Shown here piece after piece: positions 1 to 11,860 of a DNA stretch of 64,000 bases (position 1 is its first letter; each line of letters opens with the position of its first letter). The notes beneath the pieces are model-generated. The model searched no databases, was not told the DNA's origin, and saw only the letters and a program-made list of their open reading frames with translations. Made by a program: the position numbers and the translations under genes. Source of the DNA: Turritopsis dohrnii (Eukaryota > Cnidaria > Hydrozoa > Anthoathecata > Oceaniidae); the NCBI GenBank assembly GCA_027922465.2, contig BQMF02000096.1, forward strand, positions 806,001 through 870,000, given 5' to 3'.

Positions 1-194
1 AAAGTGTCACGGTGTCGTCTCTTCAAACCGTACTTGCTTAATCGTCGCAGTAGCGTTCGATAGCTGACATCAACACCATGGTACCTCTTGAGAAATACTA
101 AAACCTCTTCATAACTGAAGCCTCTGTCAAAGTAGTACTTTATTACTTCCTCTTCGTTGACAATGTCATCAGGTTCAGAGTCTGAGGATGCCAT
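1..194 (-). CDS. N-terminus of an integrase-core (DDE) transposase, cut by the window edge
   Basis: The frame opens at an ATG read from 194 and stays open to base 1, so only the first 64 residues are visible. An acidic start is followed by a helical block containing VIKYYFDRGFSYEE and TLLRRLSKYGLKRR. The same block, in diverged form, lies in the minus-strand integrase-core gene near 58.2-58.3 kb (LKQRLSEFGLKR). In that family this region precedes the DDE domain and is probably DNA-binding (inference). Unlike the 58 kb copy, no zinc ribbon precedes it. The ATG lies just inside the subterminal repeats of the element at 297-421, which supports the start. Confidence 0.6.
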   Translation of the reverse strand, partial: MASSDSEPDDIVNEEEVIKYYFDRGFSYEEVLVFLKRYHGVDVSYRTLLRRLSKYGLKRRHRDT

Positions 195-296
195 AACTGA
201 ACCTGCCTACTTACATATTGTCGAACATTCATTTTTTTTTTGTTTTTTTTTATTCTTTGTATCTGATTCTTATAATTGCTAACTAAACTTTTTCTT

Positions 297-421
297 TTGG
301 CGTGAATAATTTGTTCTATTTAGCGTGACATTTTCTTTTGGCGTGAGTTTGTTGTTCTATTTGGCGTGACTTTTTCTTTTGGCGTGGCTTTTTTTTGGCG
401 TGGCAGTTGTGGGCCACCGTA
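297..421. repeat. Terminal/subterminal repeats of the integrase-core element at the left edge
   Basis: About six copies of a GGCGTG (once AGCGTG) motif, spaced 15-25 bases apart and separated by T-rich or TTGTTCTATTT spacers, lead to GTGGGCCACCGT near 410-420. Read outwards-in this gives ACGGTGGCCCAC, whose GGTGGCC core matches the ends of the composite element at 52952-58676. Only this end is in the window, so the inverted partner and the target duplication cannot be seen. Confidence 0.5.
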
Positions 422-1214
422 CACCGTTGACTTGGCTTTGAAAACAATACATCAACTAAATACAAAGAAACTAACTGATTAAACATTTTGAACAAAAAGC
501 AGCAGTGGCAGAACGTGGCAGCATGTTTGCCAGTGTAACCTAATGCATCCTTTCCTGACTGTCTGAGACGGGTAAACTTTTTTTCGAGAAATCAAAATGT
601 TTAAAAACCGATAGGTAAAAAAAGAGTATCATCAAACAAAATGTTTTTTTGCTTTTCTTTTAATAATTTAATTTTTTTTTTAATTGTTATGCGCTTCAGA
701 TCGAACGTTTTGTTAATTCACTTTATTCATTTAGCACGTGCTTTTTTTTCTCTCCTCCCGTGTGATCTTTTTAAGAAGAGAAACCATTTTCCCCCTGTTT
801 GTTAGTACCCATGTTAGAGCGCGTAACTTTTTTAAAACAAAAGCTAATACGCTTTGAGTGTATTGTTGTACTGATCAACGATTGTTTTAAAAAATAAATA
901 AGTAACACATCATGAAATTTGGTTTTTTTGGAACCATTGTTTAAACTGATATTTGATATTTGATTTCGAATCTGCCTCTGGCTGAACACGAGCCGTTTAT
1001 CAGGAAATATGAGGTTTATTGGGGTCTCCGGGGTGACACACAGAGCAGGTGCACATGGGCGGCGAGCGACGCCGCCTTGGCGACTAGTTATAAATAATTA
1101 TCTCGAGAACCAATCAATGAACTCAAAATGATACGTGCTGGTACGCGTATCAAAATACATAAGTGGAAATATTGCTTCAGAATTGTGGTCCAGACGTTCT
1201 TTATCAATTTTCGT
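422..1214. other. Non-coding stretch, no gene seen
   Basis: This is AT-rich sequence with short T-runs. A GC-richer patch lies at about 1020-1085 (GGCGGCGAGCGACGCCGCC). I see no convincing coding frame on either strand and no RNA gene. Confidence 0.5.
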
Positions 1215-1800
1215 TTTTCTTGTTATATTTTTGAAGCATGTCGCATATTTCGCAAAATTCAACTGGTGCAGACTGATCCAAAATGGAGGGAAGGAGATGA
1301 AACTCGCTTTCCAAATAGCATGATCAAAATCTCCGACGCAATAGGTTATTGAAGTATCAATGTTTGGCTTTTTAACAGCAATTCCTCTACGTTGCTATAT
1401 TTCTTCTATGAAGTAATCATTTACTGTTTGCTGATGGTATGTATTACTGTCTGGTTCTTCAAAGCTGGCCTAGTATTGGAGGATGGAGTAGTTGTGCCGT
1501 TTTCCCTTTCGTGGCAAGACTGGTGTTCAGATTTTTTGAATTGAGTCGAATGCTTTCTTTGCTGCCTCGAAAAATGAATCAAACTGTTCATCTTTACTCA
1601 TGCTATGTAATGTATTTACAACTAGATCAGCACACTTTTTACCTTTGATTGCTGGCATTCTTTCGGACAGTAGTGATCTAGATAGATTGGAATACAATTT
1701 GTAAAATAATTTGAGCCCGAAAAAAAAGCAAAACGACTTTTGCACCCAACAATTCTTGCTTTTGTCTCCTGATCTAGCTTTCTTCCAAACATTCTACTGA
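1215..1800 (-). pseudogene. Decayed hAT-type transposase fragment
   Basis: Reading the minus strand from about 1800 gives FGRKLDQETKARIVGCKS, then KLFYKLYSNLSRSLLSERMPA and KKCADLVVNTLHSMSKDEQF. After a frame change come PVLPRKGKRHNYS and a block ending NDYFIEEI. This order (FFGL-like helix, 'the hAT linker with lxxLRTDxxF', LPRKRK, then a YY/YFIE block) is typical of the middle of TTF/ZMYM-style hAT transposases. Stops and a frameshift break it, so it is not functional. It is a different copy from the hAT at 14-18 kb. Confidence 0.5.
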
Positions 1801-1811
1801 TAATTGCATGA

Positions 1812-2510
1812 GTGATTTGTTACTGCAGTAATCTTCATCTTGTACTAACGAAAAAACAGCAAGAAAACCTCAAATCGCTGGAAAGAAGGTACAACAGTAT
1901 CTCAACAGATAAATCAATATCGATTGAAAACCTGTTCAAACGAAATGCCTGTGTCATGACAAGGAAATGTCTAGATGGTAAAACATGTCAAACGTTTTCA
2001 CAATATTTTACGATCAACGATCATAACAGAGTGACTAGAAATGCTGGCTGCCTTCTTAAGTTACCGAATATAAAACTAGAATTTTCAAGAAAGTCGTTTG
2101 CCTATACTGGGGCAAAGTTATACAACGAACTCCCTGTAAATATTCGACAAGAAAGAAATTTTAATAAGTATTTATCTATGATTAACAGTTTTTATTGTAA
2201 ATAATAGTTTGTTTTTGTCTCCTTTTTATCAATTTTTATTATTTAATCAACTTTCGCTTTTATCTATTTTTACATTTTCTATTTTCACATTTTCATTTTC
2301 ATTGTGCTTATTTTGACACAATTAGGTTACTTTCGTCTTACGTTTTGCTAAATAATTTTCTATTTTTATATCATTCTATATGCTCTTTTATTTTACCAGC
2401 CTGTAACTTATTTTTATCTACAGGACCTACGTGATAGCAGTATTTAGTACTGGTGTAGCTCTCCTGTATAAATATTTGATAAATAATAATAAATAAATAA
2501 ATAAATTATC
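1812..2510 (+). mobile_element. 3' end of a LINE retrotransposon, 5'-truncated
   Basis: The frame to the TAA at 2202-2204 ends with a block containing SFAYTGAKLYNELPVNIRQ and a final NKYLSMINSFYCK. This is the usual C-terminal tail of CR1/Jockey-type LINE reverse transcriptases (S-F-x-x-x-G-A-K-L-x-N-x-L-P). The catalytic reverse transcriptase domain is absent. About 280 bases of T-rich 3' UTR follow, then a short AAATA/TAAA microsatellite at 2480-2508, a common LINE 3' end. The copy is dead on arrival. Confidence 0.6.
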
Positions 2511-3793
2511 AAGGATTCCTGGGCGTCGCCGTGGCCCATGTAACGTATGTTACAAACTGTCTTTGAAGAAGAATAACTTTTGTTCAGAAGAACCTAGGGG
2601 GTGTTATTTATTATTTTATTTCTTTTATTTTTTGTAAGAGCACCTATTTCAAAGACGAAAAACTAGTACAGTTTGTTCCTTCAATAAACCCACTGTATCG
2701 ACCAAAATAGCATCATAACGTATGTTACATGTTATTTTTTTTTTGAATTTAGCTTTTCCATATTCCAACCCTAATATTTTGACTTGTGATGCGTCTCACT
2801 TATTAAAAGTTTGTGGATGATTTAATATGTTTTTTGTGAGGAAAAGCAATATTTGTTAATGTATAAGCTTGTGACACTGAATGTTGCACTTTTTTTTAGA
2901 ATGGCTCAAAAATCATATAATAATTTTTTAATACACTGTTCTGATTTGTCTCAGATATGACAAAAAAATTAAAAACTTTAATTAACAATTCTTCAAACAA
3001 TTTCTCCGCGTAATCAAACCATTTCCTTTTTGAACTCCAGTTTTGAAGCCATGAAATTGAATCTTTCATATCTTGGAGAACAACTTACAGTTTCACTTTC
3101 TATCCAGCGACCACAATGTTACGAATATGGCAAAGCTGCAACACTTGTGCGAGAAGTGTAATCAATTCCTGGCGCCCAACCTAAAAATGAAATATTAAGA
3201 TAAATAACGCCAAGCGCCCTCTACAGTAAACGCCCAACTTACTAGTGTGTAGACGTTGGAAAAAAAACTTGGAATAAATGGAAATCGAAACTGTAGCATG
3301 TTGTTTTATTTTATTGTAATGTTTCAGCTCTAGCTAAGATTCTATGTCTTTCCTTACCATCTAATACAATGGATATCTGTTTGTTTTTTGTGAAGGCGTC
3401 ATAATTCGCAGGAACAACCAACGAATTCTTTTGATTATCAGAATGGACTGACAGTGTTTCTTAGCCCAGCTGCGCTCCTAACATTTTTATATTACACATG
3501 GTGAATTCGGATCGATTTGACATTTTTCTGCACAAATTTTGGAATTCAAGTTTAATGATCTTGCACTGTATTGTACTGTTTAGCAAAAGTATACTAAATA
3601 CAGTGGCTGTTCTGTTAGTGGATTCTAAAGAGGCCTTTTGTTTTGTTTTGTGGTGTTGAAAGAAGTCATTATATACTTCGTTAAAAAACCCAAAGATCAA
3701 CTGCATTACAAACATGCATTACACAGCATAAGTTTAAAGTAGGGTAACATTTTAGTGATCTAGGAATATTAAAGTGTAAAATATATAACAATA
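2511..3793. other. Non-coding stretch with remnants of repeats
   Basis: No gene is supported. The pair GTAACGTATGTTACA at about 2539 and ACGTATGTTACAT at about 2718 is a short repeat. A patch at 3210-3240 contains AAGCGCCCTCTACAGTAAACGCCC, a motif seen again near 22.63-22.70 kb and 32.15 kb. Confidence 0.4.
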
Positions 3794-5700
3794 GACGGGT
3801 TTCCGTGTGACGTATCATGTTGTCGTTCCCAGTCCCATGCGCGGTTTTGGAGGCAAAAAACGTAAATAAACACGGAAAATGTATGAGAAATATTAAAAAT
3901 GGACCTCTAAATGTACACATAAAACTTAGCCATCTTTGTTTTTGAAATTGTAAGAGCAACAAAGCCTTGTAAAATATTGTTTTCTTGCGCTCGATGACTC
4001 TACTTCGAAAATAAATTGGCATTCATAAAATTATAGTTGATCAAGAAAAAATATCGTTTGATTGAAAATTGTGATTCTCCCAATCAGATTTATGTATTGC
4101 TTAACAAACACGTGAAGCTTTTCAATCTTTTTCAATCATGTTTTGAAAGCGTGATTACAAAAAATGAAAATCTTCCATTTCCAAACACGTGTGTTCTTTT
4201 TCAACATTGACTAAAATGGTGTGGGAAACATACTCTGGATATTATAAAAGCATAGAAAATGGTGATAAAGCACAGTATGTTAAGAAATTGACTCATACAA
4301 CATTTCAGATGGTTGGGTTTCTGTTGCTCGATTACCAGACATCACTTGGCCAGACACATACAATTACCTTATCAAAACATCCAGTGAGTTTAGGAAAGAC
4401 AAATTAAAGGAATATGTCATTACAGGCTTATAATTTCTTTATATCTACAAGACACAAGATATTTACATATGTGATATGAAAAGCCCAAGCAAATTCTGAT
4501 ACTTTCAAATTCTGATTCTTGATATTGATTATAGCTTTCTTTAATCTGTGATTTTCTTTAATGCTGTGTCGAAGATCAATTGGATATTTGGAAAGCATGG
4601 CATTACTACTATCCAAATCATGTTTGGTTGATTGTAGTTCTTCATTTGTAGCTGCCAATGTTCATTAAGGCTGTTCTTGTCTAAAACAAATACAATGTTT
4701 GAAAAACTTTAGCAAGACTAACAAAAATTAGAATGAATGTACAAAAGCTTCACAAGATCTTGACTTAAAAAATAAGATATCATTGCTGATCACTGTGTAT
4801 AAATCAGATGTTCTTTTTCAAGTTAGCAAAAAAAAATACTATGACAAAGATATTAGCAAAAGGGAACTTTTCCACAAACACATTATTCATAATAAAGTCT
4901 ACTGACCTTCTTACGATAGGGATAGATTTTCATCATTGTCATCAAGTCTCCTCATCGTCATGATCTTTGGGTACTGGTTATGGCTAAAATCTTCTTTTGA
5001 ATATGTGCTCATATCTTTCAGTCTTTTGGTGGTCTGTATCAGAAGAGTTCTCTTGGAAAACACGAAGATGGATTGCACTTTGTCATTAGACTTTTTGCCT
5101 ATTAAAAAGAAAATATGAACACTTCATAGTTTGTTTCACACGAAAATGGAAAATTGACATCATTATTCATATGTCCATTGAACCTAAGCCAAACATATTT
5201 TTTGTGTTATGCAGTATTGACACACTGTGTATGTTGAGGTACAACAAACTAGAATAGTTGACAAATAATTTTACACAAAGCTGAACTTCCTTAAAAAGTT
5301 GAAAAAATATGATTTAGTTTACCTGATATGAAGTGAGCACTGCACAATCTAGCATTTTCAATGTCTGCATCTGTTTAAGGCCGCACTTATATTTCTCTTC
5401 AGTTTACTAAGCCATACTTTTCCTTTGATCATCTCTTTTCTTTGGAGGAAAGCGATAGAAAATCAACTCAGAAGAGCTTGTTTTTCTGTTTGTACATCCA
5501 TATGCACAACATGAACTTCGAATAATGATATATTTTCAGATACATATGTAAAAAAGTAGGAAATTACAAGTAAGTGAGAATTTATAACCTTCGCATGTAC
5601 TGTTTCGCTGCAAAAATGGTGGAGGCAATCAGTTTGTTTTGCCTCCACTTTTTTGCGCATGCGCGTTGCGCTTCGAAAAATGTAAACACAGAAACCCGTC
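3794..5700. mobile_element. Non-autonomous DNA transposon with GACGGGTTTCYGTGT terminal inverted repeats
   Basis: The left end reads GACGGGTTTCCGTGTGACG and the right end, reverse complemented, reads GACGGGTTTCTGTGTTTACA. Both are flanked by TA (3792-3793 and 5701-5702). Both subtermini carry a TGCGC plus GGAGGCAAAA block, and near the right end GTGGAGGCA/TTGCCTCCAC forms a hairpin at about 5623-5650. No transposase frame is present in the roughly 1.9 kb interior, so it would depend on a partner element. A TA duplication suits a Tc1/mariner-like origin, but a 15-bp repeat with chance TA flanks is weak proof. Confidence 0.45.
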
Positions 5701-5702
5701 TA

Positions 5703-6924
5703 TACGAAAAATATATTTTTTAAGTAATATATAGATCTTATCAATGATTTCACAAAATTGTATTAAAGATTCAAATAAAAAAATGCAAAGAGACAGTGCA
5801 TTTATGCCGTGTACAGTCTGTGGTTTGAGTTTCTTAGTGACGTAATGTTTATAAACACCAGTGTTCTTTGCTCGATAATTACGGTATATTGCAACATAGC
5901 ATAATCATTAATCAAGTCATTTTCCTGTGAGTATGCGCACGCAGCCTCGCAGGAAATAAAAGTCTCTTTATACACTTCAAAATGTTCTCACTTTATTTGG
6001 TTCTCTGGAGTCCCCTTAAAGACAATCGACATTAGAAAGTTTCAATACACATTAGCACTTCCTATCTATTTTCATACATTGTATTTGATTTTTAGTATGT
6101 ACAAGGCATAAAAGTGTAATTAACATTGGAAACTCGTCTATAAATCTTCACATCGTCATGTTATGCAGTATTCTACAACCCTTTCATTATTTGGTTGATT
6201 TACAAAACCTCCAGATCGCATCAGGATAAGATTGCTTCCACCTTAAGCTTGCTGAATTCATAATGTGCTTTTCTTCATCCAATTCAAAAGTAGAAAGGGT
6301 GTTCAGCCTCCTTGGAGTAATGCTATTGGATCATCTGATCATGTCTCATCAGACAATGAGGATATGTTTGTTGATAAGCGGAAATAACAACATCTAGAAT
6401 AATTCTGAAGGAAAAATTATTGGCTTGTGTATTGCAAATTCACAAGAGTAGTGTGTTCAATAAGACAAGAGAATGTAGATATGAGAGAGGTCATGGTAAG
6501 GTTGTTGAAGAGGAAGTTGATTTGATTAGGGATGATAGAGATTATAGCAAGGGATATGGCATCAGTTAGTTGCAGCAAGTTGATAGTAGAGGGGATGAAA
6601 TCCGATTGGAGACCACCTTGGACTTCTTCCAGTGTCTGATCTTAGCAGTGGACTGTCTGAGACTGTCAAAAATTGATTCGGGCCACCAAAATTTTTGAAA
6701 ACCGGTGTTGTGGTGGCCCGAATGGACAGGCGAAAAAAAGTATACAAATTCTAAACATGATTTAAGAATTTCCATTACAAGAGAATTGAGTTTTATAATG
6801 TTTGTCTTTGCAATTTCAGCTCTTTCTTTCTAATTTGTAAGCATTTCTAAGTGTATCCAAATGAAATTGTAGAGTGCTATTGAATATCGGGCCATTAAAA
6901 TTTCCTTCGGGCCACCAACAATTT
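5703..6924. other. Non-coding stretch; contains a GGGCCACC hairpin
   Basis: No gene is supported. At 6678-6721 CGGGCCACCAAAATTTTTGAAAA is followed by a spacer and GTGGTGGCCCG, a short inverted pair. A third CGGGCCACCAACAATTTTAAAA lies at 6889-6912. The GGGCCACC/GGTGGCCC core is the same as at the ends of the integrase-core elements at 297-421 and 52952-58676, so this may be a remnant of a related element (inference). Confidence 0.35.
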
Positions 6925-8311
6925 TAAAACCAATAGAATAGAATAGAATAGAATAATATTAATCGTCATAAAAAATAAATAAGTTAGCTACAAAGTAGTT
7001 AAATGAAATAAAGAGTGGAGACCACCCCAGTAGATATATCTAAACAAAGGAGGTGGCCACCAAATAGAGAATAAATAAAAAATACGAATAAATAAGTACA
7101 GTAGAAAATAGAGAATAAATAAAAAGTGTTGTGTGATTACGGAGATACTTATTTCAAGAGAGAGAGAGAGAGAGAGAGAACTAATTGCATGTTGGGTAGT
7201 TTCTTAGAAAATAATCAGTGACAAGCTGTTTAAGATGGTTATATGAAAGGGAAGCTAGGTCGATGTGTTTATAGGTAGACTGGAGATGATTCCACCAAGA
7301 TATTGATTGATATGTAAAAGAATTCATACCATATAAGCTGGTGTTTATATTAGGTTTACAGAGAAATCCTGCTGACTTACCTCTGGTGTTGATGGAATGG
7401 GGTAATTTGGAAAAAGTGAAAGCACTATGAATGTGATCAGGAATTATGTGATTGAGAATTTGATGAATGAAAAGGATATTTAGGGTTCTTGTCAAATCAA
7501 AAATCGAAAGTAAACCAAGTTTAGAAAAGAGTGGAGAAGAATGAGATCTAAAAGAAGAAAAAGTAATGAGACGAATTGCAGTTTTTTGGAGAAGAAGAAT
7601 GCGTTTATTATTAGTAGATTCATGCAAGGCCCAGGTCTGGCAGCCATAGCGCATGTGAGAGGAAAAGATTGCATGGTAAACAGAAAGAGAGACAGATTCA
7701 GGCAGGAAGTGACGGATTTTACTCAGCGCACTGTTGGCTCGTCGAAGTTTGATTGAAAGTTCATGAATGTGTTTTTTCCAGGTGAGATCCTCATCAAGAT
7801 ATACACCAAGATATTTAATGAACTGACTAGGTTGTAGTTTCCTCCCACCAATTTTGATCTTGAGGTTAAAATTCAGTAATTTGGATTTATGTCTAAACAG
7901 GATAAACTCAGTTTTACTGGCATTAAGGGAGATTTTATTTGCATTAAGCCAACTAGAAAGAAGTTTTAAGTCAATGTTAATTCTTTTGTTCAGTGACTTC
8001 AGGGACCTGTTAAATTGAAGTAGGTTAGTATCATCAGCAAAATGGTAGATGTCGGAGTAGGCAAGAGCATAATGTAAATCATTGATGTAAATTAAAAAGA
8101 GTAAAGGTCCAAGTACAGACCCTTGCGGAACGCCATGATTTATGATTTTTAGATCAGACTTAAAATTCAGTAGTTTGACAAATTGTGATCGTTGGGAAAG
8201 ATAAGACCTAAACCACCTGTTGGTGACACCTCGGATTCCGTATGATGTCAATGGCCCGGCACGGCACCCAGATAAAATCTTAAGATTAGACACTGTCTTC
8301 AGATGAAACAT
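6925..8311 (-). mobile_element. 5'-truncated LINE with reverse transcriptase C-terminal half
   Basis: The open frame at 7181-8311 (stop at 7181-7183) encodes about 376 residues without a stop. It shows the reverse transcriptase core: GVPQGSVLGPLLFLIYIND, then the catalytic FADD (YHFADDTN), then SLNASKTEF and IKYLGVYLDEDLTWKKHI. It lacks the N-terminal endonuclease and the fingers of the reverse transcriptase, so it cannot move itself. On the 3' side are an (AG)n run at 7160-7178 and a TAGAA/TTCTA pentamer tail at about 6930-6955, which looks like the LINE's own 3' microsatellite. The intact frame suggests a fairly young insertion. The clade is probably CR1/Jockey/I-like. Confidence 0.75.
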
Positions 8312-8330
8312 AAAAGTTATATAAGTGGAT

Positions 8331-9299
8331 TATTACAATTTATATATGTAAATTTAAAATTTTCTTTGAGGGAAGAGTTTGTTTGAATAAATTTTCGTGA
8401 ATTTAATTTAGTTTCACCGACATCGGTGGAAACGCTTAATTGATGTTATTGTTTGGCGACTTTATGGTTTTTTTCTTGAAAGTATGATTTCCTTTGATTG
8501 CAGCTAACGGAAAATTTTTCTTTTATATATATATTTTTTCTAATTTCTTTATTTTCTATTCTTTGCAATTATTTCATTTGGATTGCGATAGCGTTGAAAT
8601 GCTATTATGAAATACCATGCCTGTTTGATTTTTGGCTTTTTGTGACCTGCACTGCACACTTAATTTTCTTGACCAGGCCTATTGTTGTTGAAATGAAAAT
8701 GTAATCTATATACCAGTATGCATTCTATCTCTTTTTTTTTCCGAGAATCTCAAATGCATGTAGTACTTTTTTATGTCCGCTAAATCGAGCACTTTAAGGG
8801 AGCAAACACTTCACTCAATGTTAGCGAATTGACCAACATTCAGGCAAAATGGTGGTTTTTGAGGCAAGAAAGTCTTTATGCATTGTTTCACATTAATTCC
8901 ACGAAAAGGATGTCCATAATGGTGGCTGGTAAATAGGATTTATTTTGCATAAGCCAGGATTGTGTCTCCCATGTTTTGAAGTAAAATTGAGAACTTCTAC
9001 AAAGCTTGTTTATCAATCTAAGTTAAGTTGTTTTACTGCATTTTCCTTCTTGTTTGTATGGAAAGTTCTAATATTAGAGAACCTAATGTGTATTAGAATT
9101 GTGAATTTCTACAAAGATTTGTTTTAAAATCATAGATATTTGGAAAAAAGAATAATTTTATATAATATTCCCTCATTCACAAGTATTTTAGTGATTATAA
9201 AAATTGGATATGTACCTATCCCTGTAAAAAAAAGTTCTGAGTTAAAAGATTTAACGAAAGTTGATTATATTGAACTATAGTAATTTTTAGATTAAAGCT
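8331..9299. other. Non-coding stretch, no gene seen
   Basis: This is AT-rich sequence. Several short frames exist on the + strand near 8498-8704 and 8945-9127, but they show no family motif, no splice context and hydrophobic composition expected from T-rich DNA. Confidence 0.45.
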
Positions 9300-9302
9300 T
9301 TG

Positions 9303-9494
9303 ATGATTTTTAAAAAATTAAATTATCGAAGAAAAAGTTTGTGGTACTTATTGTTATCTGCTTCATGTTTGATTACGTTGCTAATTGGCTGGCATGTTCA
9401 CAAATCCCATGGTATTTTAAGTGAAGATCAGAAAAATGAGTTCCAGTTTATTAGAGAAGATGTAAAGAATACTTCGATGGTACTTAACCAAGTT
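9303..9494 (+). CDS. Possible first exon of a type II membrane protein
   Basis: The frame starts MIFKKLNYRRKS, then one hydrophobic segment of about 20 residues (LWYLLLSASCLITLLIGW), then a charged stretch ending near NTSMVLNQ. A short basic cytoplasmic tail, a single signal anchor and a stem is the layout of Golgi glycosyltransferases and similar type II proteins. A weak splice donor (CAA|GTTCAA) follows at about 9495. No continuing exon is recognised downstream, where the next coding-like region is a transposase on the other strand. It may be an orphan exon or chance. Confidence 0.25.
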
Positions 9495-9599
9495 CAATGT
9501 ATATATGTTTTTTTCTCTGGTATTAGTTTTAAGAACAATAATGTATTTTTACTTGATTTGTCAGAGTCTAATCTAGGAAAAAAGAGCGTCTGTTGATCG

Positions 9600-10455
9600 G
9601 ACACTGCTATCTGCGTTTTTGTTTTTTTAAAAATTTATTTTACTTTAAAAACTTCAAAAACCACTCTATTATATAGAGGGGTCACAGGTTTAACCCACAG
9701 AAATAAAGCTCAGGTTGCCCTTTTCCTGAAAAAGTGCCCTTTGAATGTTCATGATTTGCCGTTTTCCCCTTCTGTCGGATGCTGCCCTTTCATTCTAGAT
9801 TAGACCCTGTTGATTTGTCAGAGCCATTCCAAAACAGCATAAAAGATTATCATTGTTGTGACCCTTACATAAAGGAGTGGTCGACTAATTTTTGACAAAA
9901 AAATAAAATGCAATATTTGAAGTTTTCATATAATACTGCACTATTTTCTTCATTAATTTTCATGCCTATTGTGTGTTTTACAAAGAATTTATTAAATGGA
10001 CATTTCTTTCTGTGATGTCATTGAAGCCAAAGCAAAATATATAAGAAAGCTAATAAAACAAAACGTCTCTTTCAACATAACAGTAAAGAAAAATTGACAA
10101 CAGATAAAGGGAAAATAGTCATACACGTTTATTTTATATAAGAAACAAACAATATGAGTTGAACCTGAATGTTTCTTAATATGGACGTTGAGTTCTAGAA
10201 TAACATTACTCTTTCCAAGAGTTTTTTTTATCATTGATTTTTTTTGTTTTTATAAACCAAGTATATATATATATAAATTGTGATGCCGTTGTTATTGAAA
10301 ATATGTTCATCAGGAGTTCAGTCTACCATGTTTCTTTAATGTTTTCTTAATTTTTTCTCTTATATAAAATGTTTCTTATATAAAAGAACCGTGTAGTTAT
10401 GTATCACTGCATAACATAAACTACAGTTACACAAAATACTAAAACATAAATAAAC
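9600..10455. other. Non-coding stretch, no gene seen
   Basis: This is AT-rich sequence with a (TA)n run at about 10261-10276. It contains a patch with pyrimidine-rich GCCCTTTTCC/GCCCTTTCATT motifs at 9717-9800. I could not assign any of it. Confidence 0.4.
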
Positions 10456-10459
10456 TACT

Positions 10460-11860
10460 TTACAAAACGTGTCCTTTGATTCGTAATAACATCTTCTTTA
10501 GGTGGTTTTTCAACAGGATTGATATTTCTGGGGATTTCAGCATAGTGAGGGAGGGGTAAAGTTCTTTTGTTGTAACAACAGTAACGGTTCTTTGAACAAG
10601 TTCCTTAAAAATGGTGTCGTCTTTCTCTTCTTTGATGGGTTTTGCTAACCATGTTTTGGTAACCTTAGAAAAGTTGACGTTGTAACAATTCTTTACCATC
10701 TTTTGTTTTCGCAATTTCTAAATTGCATCCCAAGTTGAAGTCGATTGCAGCCAGTTGCACTTTTCTTTATGCAGGAATGATTGCTAGGACTCAACTGGCT
10801 CACTTGGGTACTTTTTGGAATCCACTTATTTAGCAAAGAATGAAACACCTCCAACATACCAGTGTGGGAAAACTTGGTCAGGGGTTTTAAATCGTTCAGA
10901 ATCCTTTTGTCAAAAACAATCGATTGTAAAGCCTTGAATGCTTGTGATTTCATATCTAGCCAAACTTTCAGATATACTTTCTTGTGATGTCAAAGGTGGA
11001 TGAGAGCATTTGTGAAACAAAGTGTGGCCAGTCCACTTGTGCTTGTTTTGCATGTGAAAGACAACATTGATCCATTTTTCTTTCAACAAAGATTCATCTA
11101 TCAGTAGTCAAACGCTTTACATTCACGTTTTTATTTTTTACCCCATTTAACACCTGAACTAGTCCTTTCTTCTCCATACGGTTAAAATTCTCAACTTCTG
11201 ACACTTGCGTTGATGAAAATGCAATGACTTGATAAGACACCAGATCGTAAAGAGAATAAGTCAAATACTTTGTGTGATGATTTGGCTTATCACATCTTCC
11301 ATCCTCACAAAGATGCACTTCATCTCTTTTTACATCAATCAGACTCTTCTCTTCTTCCTTACACCACGCTTCGTGAGTAACACCAAGAAGATACTGTTGC
11401 TGGATTCGATAGAATAAACTTTTTGATAACCATGGTATGTTAAGAATATTAAAGTACTTTTGGATTTTCCTATATGTATTTGAGCTGAATAGAACTGCCA
11501 CTATTGTGCGAATATTCCCAACGTAAAATCCACTTTTAACGGTTGCGATCTCCAAATATGAACATGGCTGTCCATACACTTCAAACTGACAATTAATGTA
11601 GACCCACCATAAATGATATTTGTTATCTTTGCTAATGACCCACAAGTCAGACATCTCTGCAGCAATTATCAACAATGAAGACCAAAAGACAGTAAACGAT
11701 GATCCTTTATTACATTTTCCGTTTCTGTATCAGTTTTGCTGGGATAAAAGCTTGTATCTAAATTTTCAAGTTCTTCTTCATCATTGGTGTCACTTTGATG
11801 ATTGCTGAACTGACTCATTTCTTGGGGTGCCATGTCCACTTGAACCCCACATTCTACCAT
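10460..11860 (-). pseudogene. Broken DDE transposase-like gene of a family common in cnidarians and fish
   Basis: Three minus-strand frames line up in order. The first (11860 to 11669) is an acidic N-terminus. The second (about 11675 to 11094) carries SFLWVI-like and YLEIATVKSGFYVGNI blocks, then GRCDKPNHHTKYLTYS and a terminal VKRLTTDR. The third (about 10953 to 10460) has LTKFSHTGMLEVFHSLLNKW. From memory of uncharacterised transposase-like proteins in cnidarian and fish genomes, the order GxRxDSPG...AKY, TDRH, then a NHTGxLExFHS motif is diagnostic. The first two aspartates would be D of GRCD and D of TTDR. Frameshifts near 11670 and a deletion between about 10954 and 11093 inactivate it. 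I cannot name the superfamily with certainty. Confidence 0.55.
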
